From: Clostridiales bacterium | GTDB lineage: Bacteria; Bacillota; Clostridia; Lachnospirales; CAG-274 | Assembly (NCBI GenBank): GCA_021200955.1 | Contig: JAJQFU010000112.1 | Span: 1 to 57,333, forward strand | Length of the DNA: 57,333 nucleotides | Direction of reading: 5' to 3' | Shown: positions 1 to 9,618 of the stretch, piece by piece | Numbering within the stretch: position 1 is the first letter of the stretch | Layout: every line of letters begins with the position of its first letter | Made by a program: the position numbers and the translations under genes | Notes under the pieces: model-generated | The model's input: only the letters and a program-made list of their open reading frames with translations | What the model was told of the DNA's origin: nothing | The model's database searches: none

Positions 1-118
1 AATATTTTTGTTATTTCAAGTGTCTACTCTAAGGGGATTATATCATTTGGTGGTCTGTAAATCACTTTACGTAATACCGCCTAACCGACTTACAGCAATT
101 GCTCAGCCGAAAGGCGGG

Positions 119-153
119 AAAAGGCGAGTATTGCAGTACTTGCCTTTTCTTTT
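119..153 (+). terminator. Intrinsic terminator hairpin
   Basis: Stem AAAAGGCGAGTA / TACTTGCCTTTT with a six-base loop, followed by CTTTTT. It has T-rich flanks in both directions, so it can serve a plus-strand gene left of the window as well as the minus-strand proBA operon, which ends at 225. No gene is seen in bases 1-118. Confidence 0.7.
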
Positions 154-224
154 TATATTTATATTATACACTGTATTTTAAGAGATTACAAGTGTTTTTA
201 AAAAAATTTATATATCTTTTTTCT

Positions 225-1475
225 TTACGGTCTAACCTGACCGTTTCCGTAAATCACAAATTTAGTCGTGGTGAGAGCCTGAAGCCCCATAGGACCTCTT
301 GCGTGAAGCTTTTGGGTGGAAATGCCTATTTCGGCCCCGAAGCCGAACTCATTTCCGTCGGTAAAGCGTGTTGACGCATTTACATAAACTGCCGCAGAGT
401 CCACCTGAGCCAAAAACTTCTGAGCGTTTTCATAGCTTTCGGTGACGATAGCTTCCGAATGACCTGTTGAATACTTTGCTATGTGGTCGATTGCTTCGTT
501 TACGTCCTTAACTACCTTAACCGAGATGATAAGGTCCAAAAATTCCGTTGCGTAGTCCTTATCTGTGGCAGGAATAATTTCGAAGCCTTTGCAGATTTCC
601 GCTGTTTTTACGCAGCCTCTTATTTCAACGCCCTTTTCCTTAAGGGCTTTCGCCGCAAGGGGAAGAAACTCAGGAGCAATCTTTTCGCTTACCAAAAGAG
701 ACTCAGCCGCATTGCAGACACCTATTCTCTGGGTTTTGGCGTTAATGAGAATGTCAAGAGCCATTTGAATTTTTGCGGTGTCATCTACGTAAATATGACA
801 GTTGCCTGTGCCTGTTTCAATAACGGGAACTGTGGAGTTTTTAACGACCGCCGAAATAAGCCCTGCTCCCCCTCTGGGAATAAGCAAATCCACATATTCA
901 TTAAGACGCATAAGGGCAGTGGTTGTTTCACGGCTTGTGTCCTCAATGAGAGTAACTATGTCGGGGTTTATGCCCATATTTTCTATTGCCTGTCTCAAAA
1001 TGTCGACAACAGCCTTGTTTGAATTTATTGCGTCAGAACCGCCCTTTAAAATAACGGCGCTGCCTGCCTTAAGACAAAGCCCGAAGGCGTCGCTTGTTAC
1101 GTTGGGTCTTGCTTCGTAAATTATGCCTATAACTCCCATAGGCACACGCTTTTGACCCACAATAAGACCGTTGGGAAGGGTGTTCATAGACACATATTCG
1201 CCTACAGGGTCGGGCAGCTTGGCTATTTGAAAAAGTCCGTCAGCCATAGCCTCGATTCTGTCCTTATTAAGCATAAGCCTGTCAAGCATATGCTTCGACA
1301 TTCCGTTTGCCTTTGCTTTTTCATAATCCGCCTTGTTTGCTTCGATAATTGCGTCGGCGTTGTTGATTAAGGCTTCTCCGCAGACCGTCAAAATTTCGTT
1401 TTTCTGCTTTGTTTCCATCGCTGCCGTAAGCCTTGAAGCCGCCTTGGCGTTTTTGCCTATTGTGTTAATGTCCAT
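225..1475 (-). CDS. proA: Glutamate-5-semialdehyde dehydrogenase (gamma-glutamyl phosphate reductase)
   Basis: Second step of proline synthesis: NADPH-dependent reduction of gamma-glutamyl phosphate to glutamate semialdehyde in the cytosol. The 416-residue length is normal for ProA. The aldehyde-dehydrogenase fold is recognisable throughout, with the catalytic Cys in RIGVCNAAE near residue 254 and the C-terminal [12 protein letters not shown] block typical of ProA. The ATG start is preceded by AGGAGGG at good spacing. It is the last gene of an apparent proB/5-FCL/proA operon, 11 bases after the 5-FCL gene. The assignment is firm. Confidence 0.97.
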   Translation of the reverse strand: MDINTIGKNAKAASRLTAAMETKQKNEILTVCGEALINNADAIIEANKADYEKAKANGMSKHMLDRLMLNKDRIEAMADGLFQIAKLPDPVGEYVSMNTLPNGLIVGQKRVPMGVIGIIYEARPNVTSDAFGLCLKAGSAVILKGGSDAINSNKAVVDILRQAIENMGINPDIVTLIEDTSRETTTALMRLNEYVDLLIPRGGAGLISAVVKNSTVPVIETGTGNCHIYVDDTAKIQMALDILINAKTQRIGVCNAAESLLVSEKIAPEFLPLAAKALKEKGVEIRGCVKTAEICKGFEIIPATDKDYATEFLDLIISVKVVKDVNEAIDHIAKYSTGHSEAIVTESYENAQKFLAQVDSAAVYVNASTRFTDGNEFGFGAEIGISTQKLHARGPMGLQALTTTKFVIYGNGQVRP

Positions 1476-1486
1476 AGTTTACCCTC

Positions 1487-2029
1487 CTAATCAGTTATTA
1501 TCTTGTCGGTTTTTATATCAAAGCAGTCCTGAGGAAGCTCCTCCGCAAGCTGCTCTTTAAAGCAAATTCCTATTTTAAAAGCTTCACAGCGGCTTAAATA
1601 TCTGTCATAATAGCCGCCGCCGTAGCCCATACGTTCTCCCTTAAGTGTAAAAGCCGCTCCCGGTACGATTACAACATCGCCTTTTTTGGGGCAAACCGCC
1701 TTTTCTTCGTCATAAACCGGCTCATATATGCCTGTTTTGTTTTTAACAAGCTCTGTTTCAGCCGTTATCTCAATAAAAGCCATTTTTCCCTTTTCCTCAA
1801 GCATAACAGGAAGAGCAATCCTCTTTCCGTCGGAAAAGGCTTTCTTTATAATGTCTCCTGTTTCGGCTTCCGAGCCGTATGAGGAATAAGCGAAAACAAA
1901 GCCGCTGTTTTTATATTCCTCTGAGTTAAAAAGCTTTTCGGCTATTATGCGGCTTTTTTTGTGCCTTGCTTCTTCGGGAATTTGACCTCTTATTTTCAAA
2001 AAGCTTTTCCTTAAGGTTTTTTTATCCAT
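1487..2029 (-). CDS. 5-formyltetrahydrofolate cyclo-ligase
   Basis: Converts 5-formyl-THF to 5,10-methenyl-THF using ATP, salvaging folate one-carbon units. The 180-residue protein carries the family's C-terminal signature GAAFTLKGERMGYGGGYYDR (phosphate/folate-binding loop) and the N-terminal KKTLRKSFLKIR basic helix. The gene starts at an ATG one base after the proB stop, with AAGGAGA inside the end of proB, so translation is probably coupled. Its position between proB and proA has no obvious metabolic logic and may simply reflect shared housekeeping expression. Confidence 0.95.
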   Translation of the reverse strand: MDKKTLRKSFLKIRGQIPEEARHKKSRIIAEKLFNSEEYKNSGFVFAYSSYGSEAETGDIIKKAFSDGKRIALPVMLEEKGKMAFIEITAETELVKNKTGIYEPVYDEEKAVCPKKGDVVIVPGAAFTLKGERMGYGGGYYDRYLSRCEAFKIGICFKEQLAEELPQDCFDIKTDKIITD

Positions 2030-2030
2030 T

Positions 2031-2831
2031 TTAGGGCTGTCTCCTTAAAAATAACGTGCCTACGTCCTCACCCTCTGTAATTTTATAAATTACGGAAGGG
2101 TCGTCCCCCTTTGCTATTACCATATCACAGCCGACAGCATTAACCTTCGCCGCCGCCTGAACCTTCGAAGCCATTCCTCCTGTGCCCAAAGCGGAAGCTG
2201 AGCCTCCTGCCTGTCTCAAAACATTTTCGTCAATGCTTTCTACAACGCTGATAAGCTTGGCAGATGAGTCCTTGTTGGGGTCGCCGGTAAACATTCCGTC
2301 AATGTCTGAAAGAAGTATAAGAAGGTCGCCGCCTATAAGCTCCGTTACATATGAAACCAATGTGTCATTGTCTGAAAATTCGTTAAATTCCTCTGTGGCT
2401 ACAGTGTCGTTTTCGTTTACTATGGGAATAACTCCCATTTCAATAAGCCTTGACAGTGTGTTTTTAACATTTGCCCTTTTGTGGTCATAGTTAAATATGT
2501 CTTTAGTCAAAAGAATTTGAGCCACACGCTGATTAAATTCGTTAAAGCTCTTTTCATAATACTGCATAAGTATAGCCTGACCTACGGCGGAGGAAGCCTG
2601 TTTGCCTATAATGTCTCTGGGTCTTTCCGCAAGCCCCAGCCTTTTAGCCCCTACGGCAATAGCTCCTGAGCTTACCAAAATAACCTCTCTGCCGCTGTTT
2701 CTTATATCAGTCAAAACCGCCGCAAGCCTGTCAAAGCGTCTGAAATTTATGTTTCCGTTAGGATAAGTAAGAGAGGTCGTTCCTATTTTAACAACAATCC
2801 TCTTTCTGTTTCTTAAATCCTGTCTGTTCAT
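2031..2831 (-). CDS. proB: Glutamate 5-kinase, short form without PUA domain
   Basis: Phosphorylates glutamate in the first, normally feedback-inhibited, step of proline synthesis. It has the amino-acid-kinase fold with VVKIGTTSLT at the N-terminus, VSSGAIAVGAKRLG, the NENDTVATEE substrate loop and GTGGMASKVQAA. At 266 residues it ends after the kinase domain, whereas the longer enterobacterial form has a C-terminal PUA domain. Short ProB proteins are common in Firmicutes, so this is not a truncation. ATG start with GGAAGA upstream; first gene of the operon. Confidence 0.96.
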   Translation of the reverse strand: MNRQDLRNRKRIVVKIGTTSLTYPNGNINFRRFDRLAAVLTDIRNSGREVILVSSGAIAVGAKRLGLAERPRDIIGKQASSAVGQAILMQYYEKSFNEFNQRVAQILLTKDIFNYDHKRANVKNTLSRLIEMGVIPIVNENDTVATEEFNEFSDNDTLVSYVTELIGGDLLILLSDIDGMFTGDPNKDSSAKLISVVESIDENVLRQAGGSASALGTGGMASKVQAAAKVNAVGCDMVIAKGDDPSVIYKITEGEDVGTLFLRRQP

Positions 2832-2849
2832 TTTATTTTCTTCCTTAAT

Positions 2850-2877
2850 ATTTTATTTATATGTGATATTGGGTCAA
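2850..2877 (-). promoter_or_regulatory. Possible sigma-A promoter of the proB operon
   Basis: On the minus strand TTGACC, a 16-base spacer and TAAAAT. The -10 box lies only about 20 bases before the proB start codon, so the leader would be very short; this lowers confidence. Confidence 0.35.
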
Positions 2878-2882
2878 CTGTA

Positions 2883-2904
2883 GGGGCAGGGCTTGCCCTG
2901 CCTG
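2883..2904. repeat. Short GC-rich palindrome (REP-like)
   Basis: GGCAGGGC-TT-GCCCTGCC, an 8-bp perfect inverted repeat in an AT-rich gap between the flippase and proB. It has no clear T-run. It resembles the short GC-rich interspersed palindromes common in clostridial intergenic regions; it could also act as a weak terminator for the flippase message. Confidence 0.5.
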
Positions 2905-2940
2905 TTTGGTTTGATAATCTGTAAAATTACTGTTTGTATT

Positions 2941-4557
2941 TTAATCTATAAGCTTAAATTTTTCAAGCGTGGCAATTAATTTGCTTCCCATAGGCAGAAG
3001 AGCCAAATCCTCCCTCTTAAAGCCCTTCATAAGTGCAAGGGCAACCACAAAAACTATAATTGCAAAAATTATAGCTATAATAGTGCAAATCGAGTTTGAG
3101 GGCAGAACCGCATATATAAGCTTATAAAGTCCCAAACACCCAACCCCCATAATGAGGGAAGCCAAAATCGGCTTTAAAAGAATTGACACAAAGTCAAACT
3201 TAATGCCGGTAGCCCTTTTAAGAGCTAAAAGGTTTAAAAGGGCACAGACTATATAACAGCCTATTGTGCTTATAACAGCACCCTTAACATTTATAGAGGG
3301 AATGGCTATAAGGACGTAGTTTAAAGGAATTTTCACAATTGCGCCTATAAGGGCATTTACCGCCGGAACATAGACCTTTCCTATTCCCTGTAAAATACCT
3401 GTTTCTATCTGAGACAGTGCAAGGAAAATTATGCTTATAGCTCCGATTGCCAAAAGCTCTCCCCCTTCGGGGTAGTTGGGGTAAAGAAGCTGCAAAATTT
3501 GATTTGCAAGCACTCCCATACCTATTGCCGCAGGGATTGAAATTATCATAGTGAGCCTTAAGGATGTGTTGACCTTAGCCTTAACGGCTTTTTGATCCTT
3601 TAATGCTATAGAAGCGGCTATGTTTGGCAGAACCGCCGTAGCAAGAGCCGTCGAAATGGAAACGGGAAGTGTCGTCAGAGTTACATACTTGCCTGTCAGC
3701 TGACCGTAAAGAATATCAGCCTCTCTTGAAGTAAATGCTCCGCTTGCCGCAAGACGAACCATAACCATTTTCATATCTATAAGGTTAGTCATAGAGAAAA
3801 CCGCCGTACCCGTAATTATGGGAATAGCCGTCTTGAAAAGTCTGCCTGTAATCTGCTTAGCGGTTTCAACGGCGTAGCCGCCCTTATCCTCAGCAAAAAT
3901 TGCGTTGTAGCTCTTTTTGGTAATAAAGCTTATTATAACTATGGTTATAAGCCCGGCAAGTGCGCCTATGCCCGTACCCATTGTTCCGCCGGCGGCACCC
4001 ATTTCTATACCGTAGCCTAACAAAACCCAAGCCAAATACACGCTGAAAAAGGCATTAAAAATCTGCTCCACAACCTGTGAAACTGCCGTAGGTATAGTAG
4101 TGTTAAAGCCCTGATACCACCCTCTGTAAACGGACATAACGGCACAGATAAAAACAGTGGGGGCAAGGCTCATAAGAGTGTAGACACTTCGGGGGCTGCC
4201 CACCAAAAGAGCAAGCCTTTCCGCACCGAAAAACATAATAGCCATTCCTATTATGCCCAATGTACCGGCAACGCAAAGAGACACCTTAAAAATCCGCCTT
4301 GCGTTTTTATATTCTCCCAAAGCAACCTTTTCCGAAATCATTTTAGAAATTGCCGCAGGCAAGCCCGAAGAGCTTAAAATCAGAAAGAAGGTATAAATAT
4401 AATAGCCTGCGGAATAAATTCCGTTGCCCTCGTCGCCTATCATATTTGTCAGCGGAACACGATAGGCAAAGCCCAAAAGCCTTACTATCATACTTGCCAC
4501 CGCAAGTATAACCGCCTGTTTTACAAAAGATGAGTTTTTCTTTTTAGTTTTTCCCAT
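2941..4557 (-). CDS. Polysaccharide biosynthesis / lipid II flippase-type membrane protein (MurJ/SpoVB-like, MOP family)
   Basis: A 538-residue multispanning protein of the MOP exporter superfamily. About 14 hydrophobic segments run the length of the protein, after a short basic N-terminus (MGKTKKKNS) and the family opening AVILAVASMIVRLLGFAYRVP. The segment YRGWYQGFNTTIPTAVSQVVEQ is typical of the SpoVB/YtgP/MurJ-type polysaccharide flippases of Firmicutes. It probably moves lipid-linked cell-wall precursors across the membrane. It stands alone between typA and proB; the Shine-Dalgarno sequence before the ATG is weak. The exact substrate, and whether the gene is sporulation-linked, cannot be told. 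Confidence 0.85.
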   Translation of the reverse strand: MGKTKKKNSSFVKQAVILAVASMIVRLLGFAYRVPLTNMIGDEGNGIYSAGYYIYTFFLILSSSGLPAAISKMISEKVALGEYKNARRIFKVSLCVAGTLGIIGMAIMFFGAERLALLVGSPRSVYTLMSLAPTVFICAVMSVYRGWYQGFNTTIPTAVSQVVEQIFNAFFSVYLAWVLLGYGIEMGAAGGTMGTGIGALAGLITIVIISFITKKSYNAIFAEDKGGYAVETAKQITGRLFKTAIPIITGTAVFSMTNLIDMKMVMVRLAASGAFTSREADILYGQLTGKYVTLTTLPVSISTALATAVLPNIAASIALKDQKAVKAKVNTSLRLTMIISIPAAIGMGVLANQILQLLYPNYPEGGELLAIGAISIIFLALSQIETGILQGIGKVYVPAVNALIGAIVKIPLNYVLIAIPSINVKGAVISTIGCYIVCALLNLLALKRATGIKFDFVSILLKPILASLIMGVGCLGLYKLIYAVLPSNSICTIIAIIFAIIVFVVALALMKGFKREDLALLPMGSKLIATLEKFKLID

Positions 4558-4653
4558 AATAATACCACAGCCTTAAATATATACAGAAGATGACATCAAG
4601 GGGTCAGGCTGAACCCAAACCCCGAAGATGCTGTTGCTTTATTTTTTTGCGAA

Positions 4654-6483
4654 CTACTTGCGATGTGCCTTTCTTCTTGCCACAGGGTCGAGAAGCTTCT
4701 TTCTTATTCTCAGGTTTTCGGGTGTAACCTCTACAAGCTCGTCTTCGGCTATAAAGTCAATTGCCTGTTCAAGGCTCATATTGAGATGAGGCACAAGCTT
4801 AAGGGCTTCGTCTGAGCCGGCAGCTCTCGTGTTTGTAAGCTGCTTTCTCTTACATACGTTTACCTCAATATCTCCCTGACGTGAGTTCTTGCCTACTACC
4901 ATACCGCTGTAAACCTTAACACCCGGGCCTATAAACAGCTCGCCTCTTTCCTGGGCATTAAACAAGCCATAGGTAATTGATTCACCGGCTTCAAAGGCAA
5001 TAAGCGAGCCCTGAGTACGTGAGAAAATATCTCCCTTATAGGGTTCATAGCCGTTAAAAAGTGAGTTCATAATACCCGTTCCTCTTGTGTCGGTCAAAAA
5101 CTCGTTTCTGTAGCCTATAAGACCTCTTGAAGGAATGTTAAACTCAATTCGTGTATATCCGTCCTGTGAAGGCGCCATATTTGTCATTTCGCCGTGACGT
5201 GTACCCAGCTTTTCAATAACAGCACCTACATATTCCTCGGGAACATCTATGGTTACAATTTCCATAGGCTCAAGCTTTTTTCCGTTTTCCGTTTTATAGA
5301 GAACTTCGGGACGTGACACCTGGAACTCATAGCCCTCACGTCTCATTGTCTCGATGAGAATTGAAAGGTGAAGCTCCCCTCTGCCCGAAACCTTATAGCT
5401 TTCAGCCTCGTCTGTTTCTTCAACTCTCAAAGAAACGTCTGTGTTAAGCTCCTTGAAAAGTCTGTCTCTTAAGTGGCGGCTTGTTACAAACTTGCCCTCT
5501 CTTCCGGCAAAGGGGCTGTCGTTTACGGAGAATGTCATTGAAATAGTAGGCTCCGAAATTTTGTTATATTCCATAGGCATAGGCTCTTTAACTGAGGTAA
5601 TTGTGTCGCCTATGTGAATTTCGGGCATACCCGAAACGGCGCAGATTGCCCCGACTGAAGCCTCGTTTATTTCAATTCTTTCAAGCCCCTCAAATTCATA
5701 AAGCTTTGTTACCTTGATTTTTTCAAGCTTGTCAGGGTCGTGGTGGTTTACTATAGCGACCTCGTCGCCTACTCTTATAACGCCGTTTTCAACCTTGCCT
5801 ATGCCGATTTTGCCTACATATTCGTTATAGTCGATTGTAGTAACCAAAATCTGCAGGGGCGCTTCAATGTCTCCCTCGGGAGCCGGAATATGCTTCTCGA
5901 TAACGTCAAAAAGGGCTTTCATATCTGTCGCCGCCATAGCCTCTTCAAAGGTCATTCCGGCTTTTCCCTCTTTAGCGGAAGCAAAAACAAAGGGCGATTC
6001 AAGCTGGTCGTCATTTGCGTCAAGCTCTATGAAAAGCTCCAAAACCTCGTCAACAACCTCGTCGGGTCTTGCTTCCGGGCGGTCAATTTTGTTTATGCAC
6101 ACAACAACGGGGAGACCTAATGACAAAGCGTTTTTAAGAACGAACTTTGTCTGAGGCATAGCCCCTTCAAAGGCGTCAACCACCAAAACAACGCCGTTTA
6201 CCATTTTCAAAACACGCTCAACCTCTCCGCCGAAATCAGCGTGGCCGGGGGTGTCTACTATATTTATTTTTATATCGTCATAATAAACCGATGTGTTTTT
6301 GGAAAGAATGGTTATTCCCCTTTCTCTTTCCAAATCACCTGAGTCCATAACTCTTTCTCTTATAATCTGGTTTGAACGGAATGTTCCGCTTTGCTTTAAA
6401 AGCTCGTCAACAAGGGTGGTCTTTCCGTGGTCAACGTGAGCGATTATGGCAATATTTCTTATATCATCTCTTTTGGTAAGCAT
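4654..6483 (-). CDS. typA: Ribosome-associated GTPase TypA/BipA
   Basis: A translational GTPase of the EF-G type involved in 50S assembly and stress adaptation. The G motifs are complete: AHVDHGKTT (G1), [15 protein letters not shown] (G3) and [10 protein letters not shown] (G4). Domain II, the EF-G III/V-like domains and the TypA-specific C-terminal domain ([20 protein letters not shown], then [20 protein letters not shown] sequence) follow. I chose the ATG at 6483, giving 609 residues, because AAAAGAGAGA lies just upstream and homologues begin with this [16 protein letters not shown] sequence; a longer frame to 6534 adds 17 residues that look like leader. The gene is preceded by a long structured leader (6536-6803). 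Confidence 0.97.
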   Translation of the reverse strand: MLTKRDDIRNIAIIAHVDHGKTTLVDELLKQSGTFRSNQIIRERVMDSGDLERERGITILSKNTSVYYDDIKINIVDTPGHADFGGEVERVLKMVNGVVLVVDAFEGAMPQTKFVLKNALSLGLPVVVCINKIDRPEARPDEVVDEVLELFIELDANDDQLESPFVFASAKEGKAGMTFEEAMAATDMKALFDVIEKHIPAPEGDIEAPLQILVTTIDYNEYVGKIGIGKVENGVIRVGDEVAIVNHHDPDKLEKIKVTKLYEFEGLERIEINEASVGAICAVSGMPEIHIGDTITSVKEPMPMEYNKISEPTISMTFSVNDSPFAGREGKFVTSRHLRDRLFKELNTDVSLRVEETDEAESYKVSGRGELHLSILIETMRREGYEFQVSRPEVLYKTENGKKLEPMEIVTIDVPEEYVGAVIEKLGTRHGEMTNMAPSQDGYTRIEFNIPSRGLIGYRNEFLTDTRGTGIMNSLFNGYEPYKGDIFSRTQGSLIAFEAGESITYGLFNAQERGELFIGPGVKVYSGMVVGKNSRQGDIEVNVCKRKQLTNTRAAGSDEALKLVPHLNMSLEQAIDFIAEDELVEVTPENLRIRKKLLDPVARRKAHRK

Positions 6484-6535
6484 AAAAATCTCTCTTTTCT
6501 TTATAAATTTGCATCTCTGCTTTGCAGATACCACC

Positions 6536-6803
6536 TACTATAAAAGTCGATTGCTTCATGCTTCGCATTCCCGCATCAGAAGTTTTGCCGACGCAAAACC
6601 CGCCTACCTTGAATTTTTCTCTGAAAAAATCAAAGCCGGTGTTCGGACATCTTTCCGATTCCTATCGCCAACGGTATTCGTAATCCGCTCATTTTCTTGC
6701 GGAAAATGGCTACTTACTCATACCGGTTAGGTTCTCTAATGTCCAATCATCTACGCAGGCAAGCTTGCCCATCTGATTGTCCATTGAGAACACTTTTATA
6801 GTA
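6536..6803 (-). ncRNA. Structured leader element or MITE-like repeat upstream of typA
   Basis: A 268-base block bounded by a perfect 12-bp inverted repeat (TACTATAAAAGT ... ACTTTTATAGTA). Inside are several nested hairpins: a long imperfect one from GTTCTC to GAGAAC at 6730-6791, the loop palindrome GGCAAGCTTGCC, CATTTTC/GAAAATG, and GTTTTGC/GCAAAAC near 6573-6590. It begins about 25 bases after a predicted minus-strand promoter start and ends 52 bases before the typA ATG, so it would be transcribed as the typA 5' UTR. The termini with outer TA also fit a non-autonomous transposable element with TA target duplication. No known RNA family was recognised. Confidence 0.5.
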
Positions 6804-6835
6804 AAATAAAATTAATGTACTACGCAATCTTTTAT

Positions 6836-6864
6836 ATTGTATCACATCAAAAAATCTTTTTCAA
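6836..6864 (-). promoter_or_regulatory. Sigma-A promoter for the typA leader transcript
   Basis: Minus strand TTGAAA, 17-base spacer, TACAAT. Transcription would begin near 6829, giving a leader of roughly 345 nt before typA. Confidence 0.65.
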
Positions 6865-6947
6865 CCGCAACAAACCATTATTTATCAACAAATTTTACAA
6901 TTAATATGCCTGTTTTTTATGAAAGTTTTTCTAAAGGCAGTTATAAT

Positions 6948-6980
6948 AAAAGGGTTCAGCTTCAAACCGAACCCTTTTTA
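6948..6980 (-). terminator. Intrinsic terminator (bidirectional)
   Basis: AAAAGGGTTC / GAACCCTTTT with an 11-base loop, just after the stop of the lipoprotein gene. It is A/T-flanked on both sides. Confidence 0.75.
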
Positions 6981-6997
6981 TTTTATATTTCATTTTT

Positions 6998-7549
6998 TCA
7001 AAGCTCAGAGAAATAATAAAGCATATAGTTTATATCGCTTTCATATGCGTCATAATTATCCTGACCCTGTGCGGTATAATAAAATTCATAAACCGCATCA
7101 TCCGTCACGCAGAAAATAATATCATTCAATTCCGTAACAGTATCGTCAGTAGGCGTAACGGTTATCCAATATCCCTTTAAGCCCGCAATAGTGGCATTTT
7201 GATATGACACAATACCGTCATCAAGTCTGCGTGAAAGCTTACTCGCCACATCGTCAAGGGCGGTTTCGTCGCTTTCAACGGAAAAATCCGCTAAGTCCTC
7301 TTTTAAAACCTTAAGTGTTGCAGAGGGTTCTCCCTCCTCTGTCTTTGCTATTGTATTAAAAACAGCGCTGTAGGTATATGTTCCGAAATCCTCTTCAACC
7401 TCGGTGTTTTTGCTTACCTTCCAAAGTGTGCCGTCATAATTCATCTGATAACCTGTTGCTTTATCTTTAAAAACCTTTTCAGCCGAGCAGCCCGCTGTTG
7501 CGCAAGCGGCGGCAATAAGGGTTACAATCACTAAAAGCTTTGCCTTCAT
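6998..7549 (-). CDS. Hypothetical lipoprotein
   Basis: A 183-residue exported protein. The N-terminus has a short basic start, a hydrophobic segment and a lipobox ending in TAGC (Cys near residue 21), so it should be lipid-anchored outside the membrane. The mature part, beginning KVFKDKATGYQMNYDGTLW, resembles small clostridial lipoproteins of the PsbP/DUF-like type that carry a single alpha/beta domain, but I do not recognise a specific family. It appears monocistronic, with its own terminator; the gap to the DUF951 gene is about 160 bases. Function unknown. Confidence 0.8.
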   Translation of the reverse strand: MKAKLLVIVTLIAAACATAGCSAEKVFKDKATGYQMNYDGTLWKVSKNTEVEEDFGTYTYSAVFNTIAKTEEGEPSATLKVLKEDLADFSVESDETALDDVASKLSRRLDDGIVSYQNATIAGLKGYWITVTPTDDTVTELNDIIFCVTDDAVYEFYYTAQGQDNYDAYESDINYMLYYFSEL

Positions 7550-7706
7550 CTCTAAATACTCCTTTTTGCACTACGCACATATTCTTAAGGAAAGGATAAT
7601 TAAAGCCTGTCAAAAAAAATCAGCCTTAAAATCAATTAACTTTTCAACATTTCCTTATCATATATTTTAATTACAGTTTGCCCATTTGTCAATAGAAGTT
7701 TTAATA

Positions 7707-7886
7707 TTATTTTTCCAAAACTTTTTTGACAGCTTTTTCCAGCTTCACTCTCGGCAGCATTACAAGCCTGCCGCAGCCTCTGCATTTTATTTTAAAATCA
7801 GCCCCTGCCCTTAAAATCTCCCACTCATGGCTTCCGCAGGGGTGAACCTTTTTCATATAAACAACGTCGCCTACATTAAGCTCCAT
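7707..7886 (-). CDS. DUF951 family small protein
   Basis: A 59-residue protein beginning MELNVGDVVYMKKVHPCGSH and containing CRGCGRLVMLPR, the invariant blocks of the DUF951 family. The family is often found beside mscS and ychF in Firmicutes, and its role is not established. The Cys/His residues (HPCG ... CRGC) suggest metal or nucleic-acid binding; that is inference. The internal ATG at 7886 is preferred over an upstream start at 7925 because AGGAGGCGGGG precedes it and homologues start there. It overlaps the end of the mscS gene by 11 bases, so translation is likely coupled. Confidence 0.92.
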   Translation of the reverse strand: MELNVGDVVYMKKVHPCGSHEWEILRAGADFKIKCRGCGRLVMLPRVKLEKAVKKVLEK

Positions 7887-8742
7887 TTTTCCCCGCCTCC
7901 TCTTTTTCTTCTTTAACATACACAACCCTTTGAGGATAGGGTATAACTATATTTTCTCTGTCAAAGCGCTTTTTTATACGCAGTCTCAGCTTTCTTTCAA
8001 CTGCCCACTGGCTGCCTGCTTCGCAGTCGGTTATTATTCTTATAACAACTGCGCTGTCGCCCAAATCCGTTATGCCCAAAACCTCAGGCATTGCCGTCAT
8101 TCCCTCAGGGTCAGATTCTTCAAAAGCTTTTTCAAGCTCGTCGCTTAAAATATCCATAACAAACTGAGGGTCGTGGTCATAGCTTACTGAAATTTCCAAA
8201 ACCGCCCGGCTGAACTCCTTACAGCTGTTTGTGACTATTTTTATTTCGCCGTTGGGAATTATGTATACGTCGCCGTTATAGTTTCTGAGCTTCGTAGTTT
8301 TTAGCCCTATTGACTCAACCGTCCCCTGATAGCCCTCTATTTTGACAGTGTCTCCTACCTGAAACTGATCTTCTATTAAAATAAAGGTTCCCGAAATAAT
8401 GTCCCCCACCAAGTCCTGTGCGCCTAAACCCAAAGCAACGCTTCCCACTCCGGCAACGGCAATAATCGAGGCAGGGCTTATTCCGAAAATCAAAAGTATC
8501 TGACAGAAAATGCATAAATAGACGAAATATTTAAGCACGCTTGAACAAACCGTCAAAATTGTTTCACGCTTGCTTATGTTTTTGTTTAAGGCTTTTTTCA
8601 AAAGTCCGGTTAAAAACTTAAGAATTAACAGACCAACAGCAACGGAAACAATACACAAGCCTATTTTATATAAAATATCAATTATTACAGCAAAGCCGCC
8701 TAAACCCATCTCCGCCGCCTGTTGTTCCAAAAATTCCTTCAT
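7876..8742 (-). CDS. MscS-family mechanosensitive ion channel
   Basis: A small-conductance mechanosensitive channel that releases solutes on hypo-osmotic shock. The 288-residue protein has three predicted transmembrane segments. The pore helix is glycine/alanine-rich (AVAGVGSVALGLGAQDLVGDI), followed by the beta domain with GDTVKIEGYQGTVESIGLKTTKLR and the C-terminal alpha/beta vestibule. The length matches the YggB/YkuT type. Its downstream partner, the DUF951 gene, overlaps it. The Shine-Dalgarno sequence (GGGAGA) is somewhat far from the ATG. Confidence 0.95.
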   Translation of the reverse strand: MKEFLEQQAAEMGLGGFAVIIDILYKIGLCIVSVAVGLLILKFLTGLLKKALNKNISKRETILTVCSSVLKYFVYLCIFCQILLIFGISPASIIAVAGVGSVALGLGAQDLVGDIISGTFILIEDQFQVGDTVKIEGYQGTVESIGLKTTKLRNYNGDVYIIPNGEIKIVTNSCKEFSRAVLEISVSYDHDPQFVMDILSDELEKAFEESDPEGMTAMPEVLGITDLGDSAVVIRIITDCEAGSQWAVERKLRLRIKKRFDRENIVIPYPQRVVYVKEEKEEAGKNGA

Positions 8743-8760
8743 TAGAGTATATTCTCCCGA

Positions 8761-9456
8761 TTATTTCGCATAAAATACTGCGTCATACAAAGCTATCTGA
8801 CCTACACCTTCAACCTTAACCTTTATAACAGCAGTTTCGGAAACATCTATGTCAAAGGCTTCGGGGGCTGAGCCCGATTTCATTTTTGAGGATGTATAAA
8901 CAGCCTTTCCGTCCGCATAAATTGTTACAACCTTTTCACTGTTGTTGTTTCTTTCAACATAGGGCAGTGCAATTATGCCCGAGAATGTGGCAAATTTTCC
9001 GTTAAGAGAGTATTCAACAGAACCGTCGTTGTTGACTCCTCCGCACTTAAAAATGCAGCCGCTTGTGTGCTTTTGGTTAATATTATCCGCTCCGTTATTA
9101 ACATGGCTCACCTGCTGGAAGGTGCTGTTGTAAGAATACATATCCTCAAGCAGAGTATCTGTCTCAACATAAACAGAGGGTACGGCTCCCAAATAAACAG
9201 TGTTTGTTTCTCCGTTCCATGTTACCTCCTTGCCGAAAGCGTTTGCAACCGCTCTTACGGGCAAATAGGTGGTTCCGTCGTAAATAAAAGGCTCTGCCTC
9301 TGTTGTGTCAACAACCTCTCCGTCGGCATAAACCTTAATGTTTTTATAGGTCAGTTCTCCCGTTACAGTAGCCTGTTTTGCCAAAACACTTTGAACGCTT
9401 AAAACCAAAAAGGCGCCTAAAAGAAAAAACAAAAACTGCCTCGCTGCACATTTCAT
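8761..9456 (-). CDS. Secreted copper-amine-oxidase-N domain protein with NPCBM-like domain
   Basis: A 231-residue exported protein. A signal peptide (about residues 1-27, ending VLA-KQ) is followed by one copper amine oxidase N-terminal-like repeat (PFIYDGTTYLPVRAVANAFG...VTWNGETNTVYLG), a module common on clostridial surface proteins and unrelated to oxidase activity. The C-terminal half has a beta-sandwich pattern with FATFSGIIALPY and VVTIYADGKAVYTS, typical of NPCBM/NEW2-type carbohydrate-associated domains. It probably sits in or on the cell wall. AGGAT-type RBS (CGGAGGATC) before the ATG. No specific function can be assigned. Confidence 0.85.
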   Translation of the reverse strand: MKCAARQFLFFLLGAFLVLSVQSVLAKQATVTGELTYKNIKVYADGEVVDTTEAEPFIYDGTTYLPVRAVANAFGKEVTWNGETNTVYLGAVPSVYVETDTLLEDMYSYNSTFQQVSHVNNGADNINQKHTSGCIFKCGGVNNDGSVEYSLNGKFATFSGIIALPYVERNNNSEKVVTIYADGKAVYTSSKMKSGSAPEAFDIDVSETAVIKVKVEGVGQIALYDAVFYAK

Positions 9457-9618
9457 AATTAAGATCCTCCGTAAATTTAAATTTTAATAAACATTATAAA
9501 TATGATAACACACTGTCTGCCAAAAGTCAATTAAGGGTTTAAATTTTTGCCGATAAATGTACTTCGGGAAGCATTTTTTAAAATTTTCGAAAATCCGTTG
9601 GAATATTGCAAAAAATTA

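Noticed and set aside
1..374. Plus-strand ORF at 99-374
   Set aside because: It overlaps the terminator and the 3' end of proA on the other strand and has no coding character.
6446..6730. Plus-strand ORF of 94 codons across the typA leader
   Set aside because: It has no RBS, starts inside typA and runs through the hairpins of the structured element; it looks like a chance frame of a non-coding repeat.
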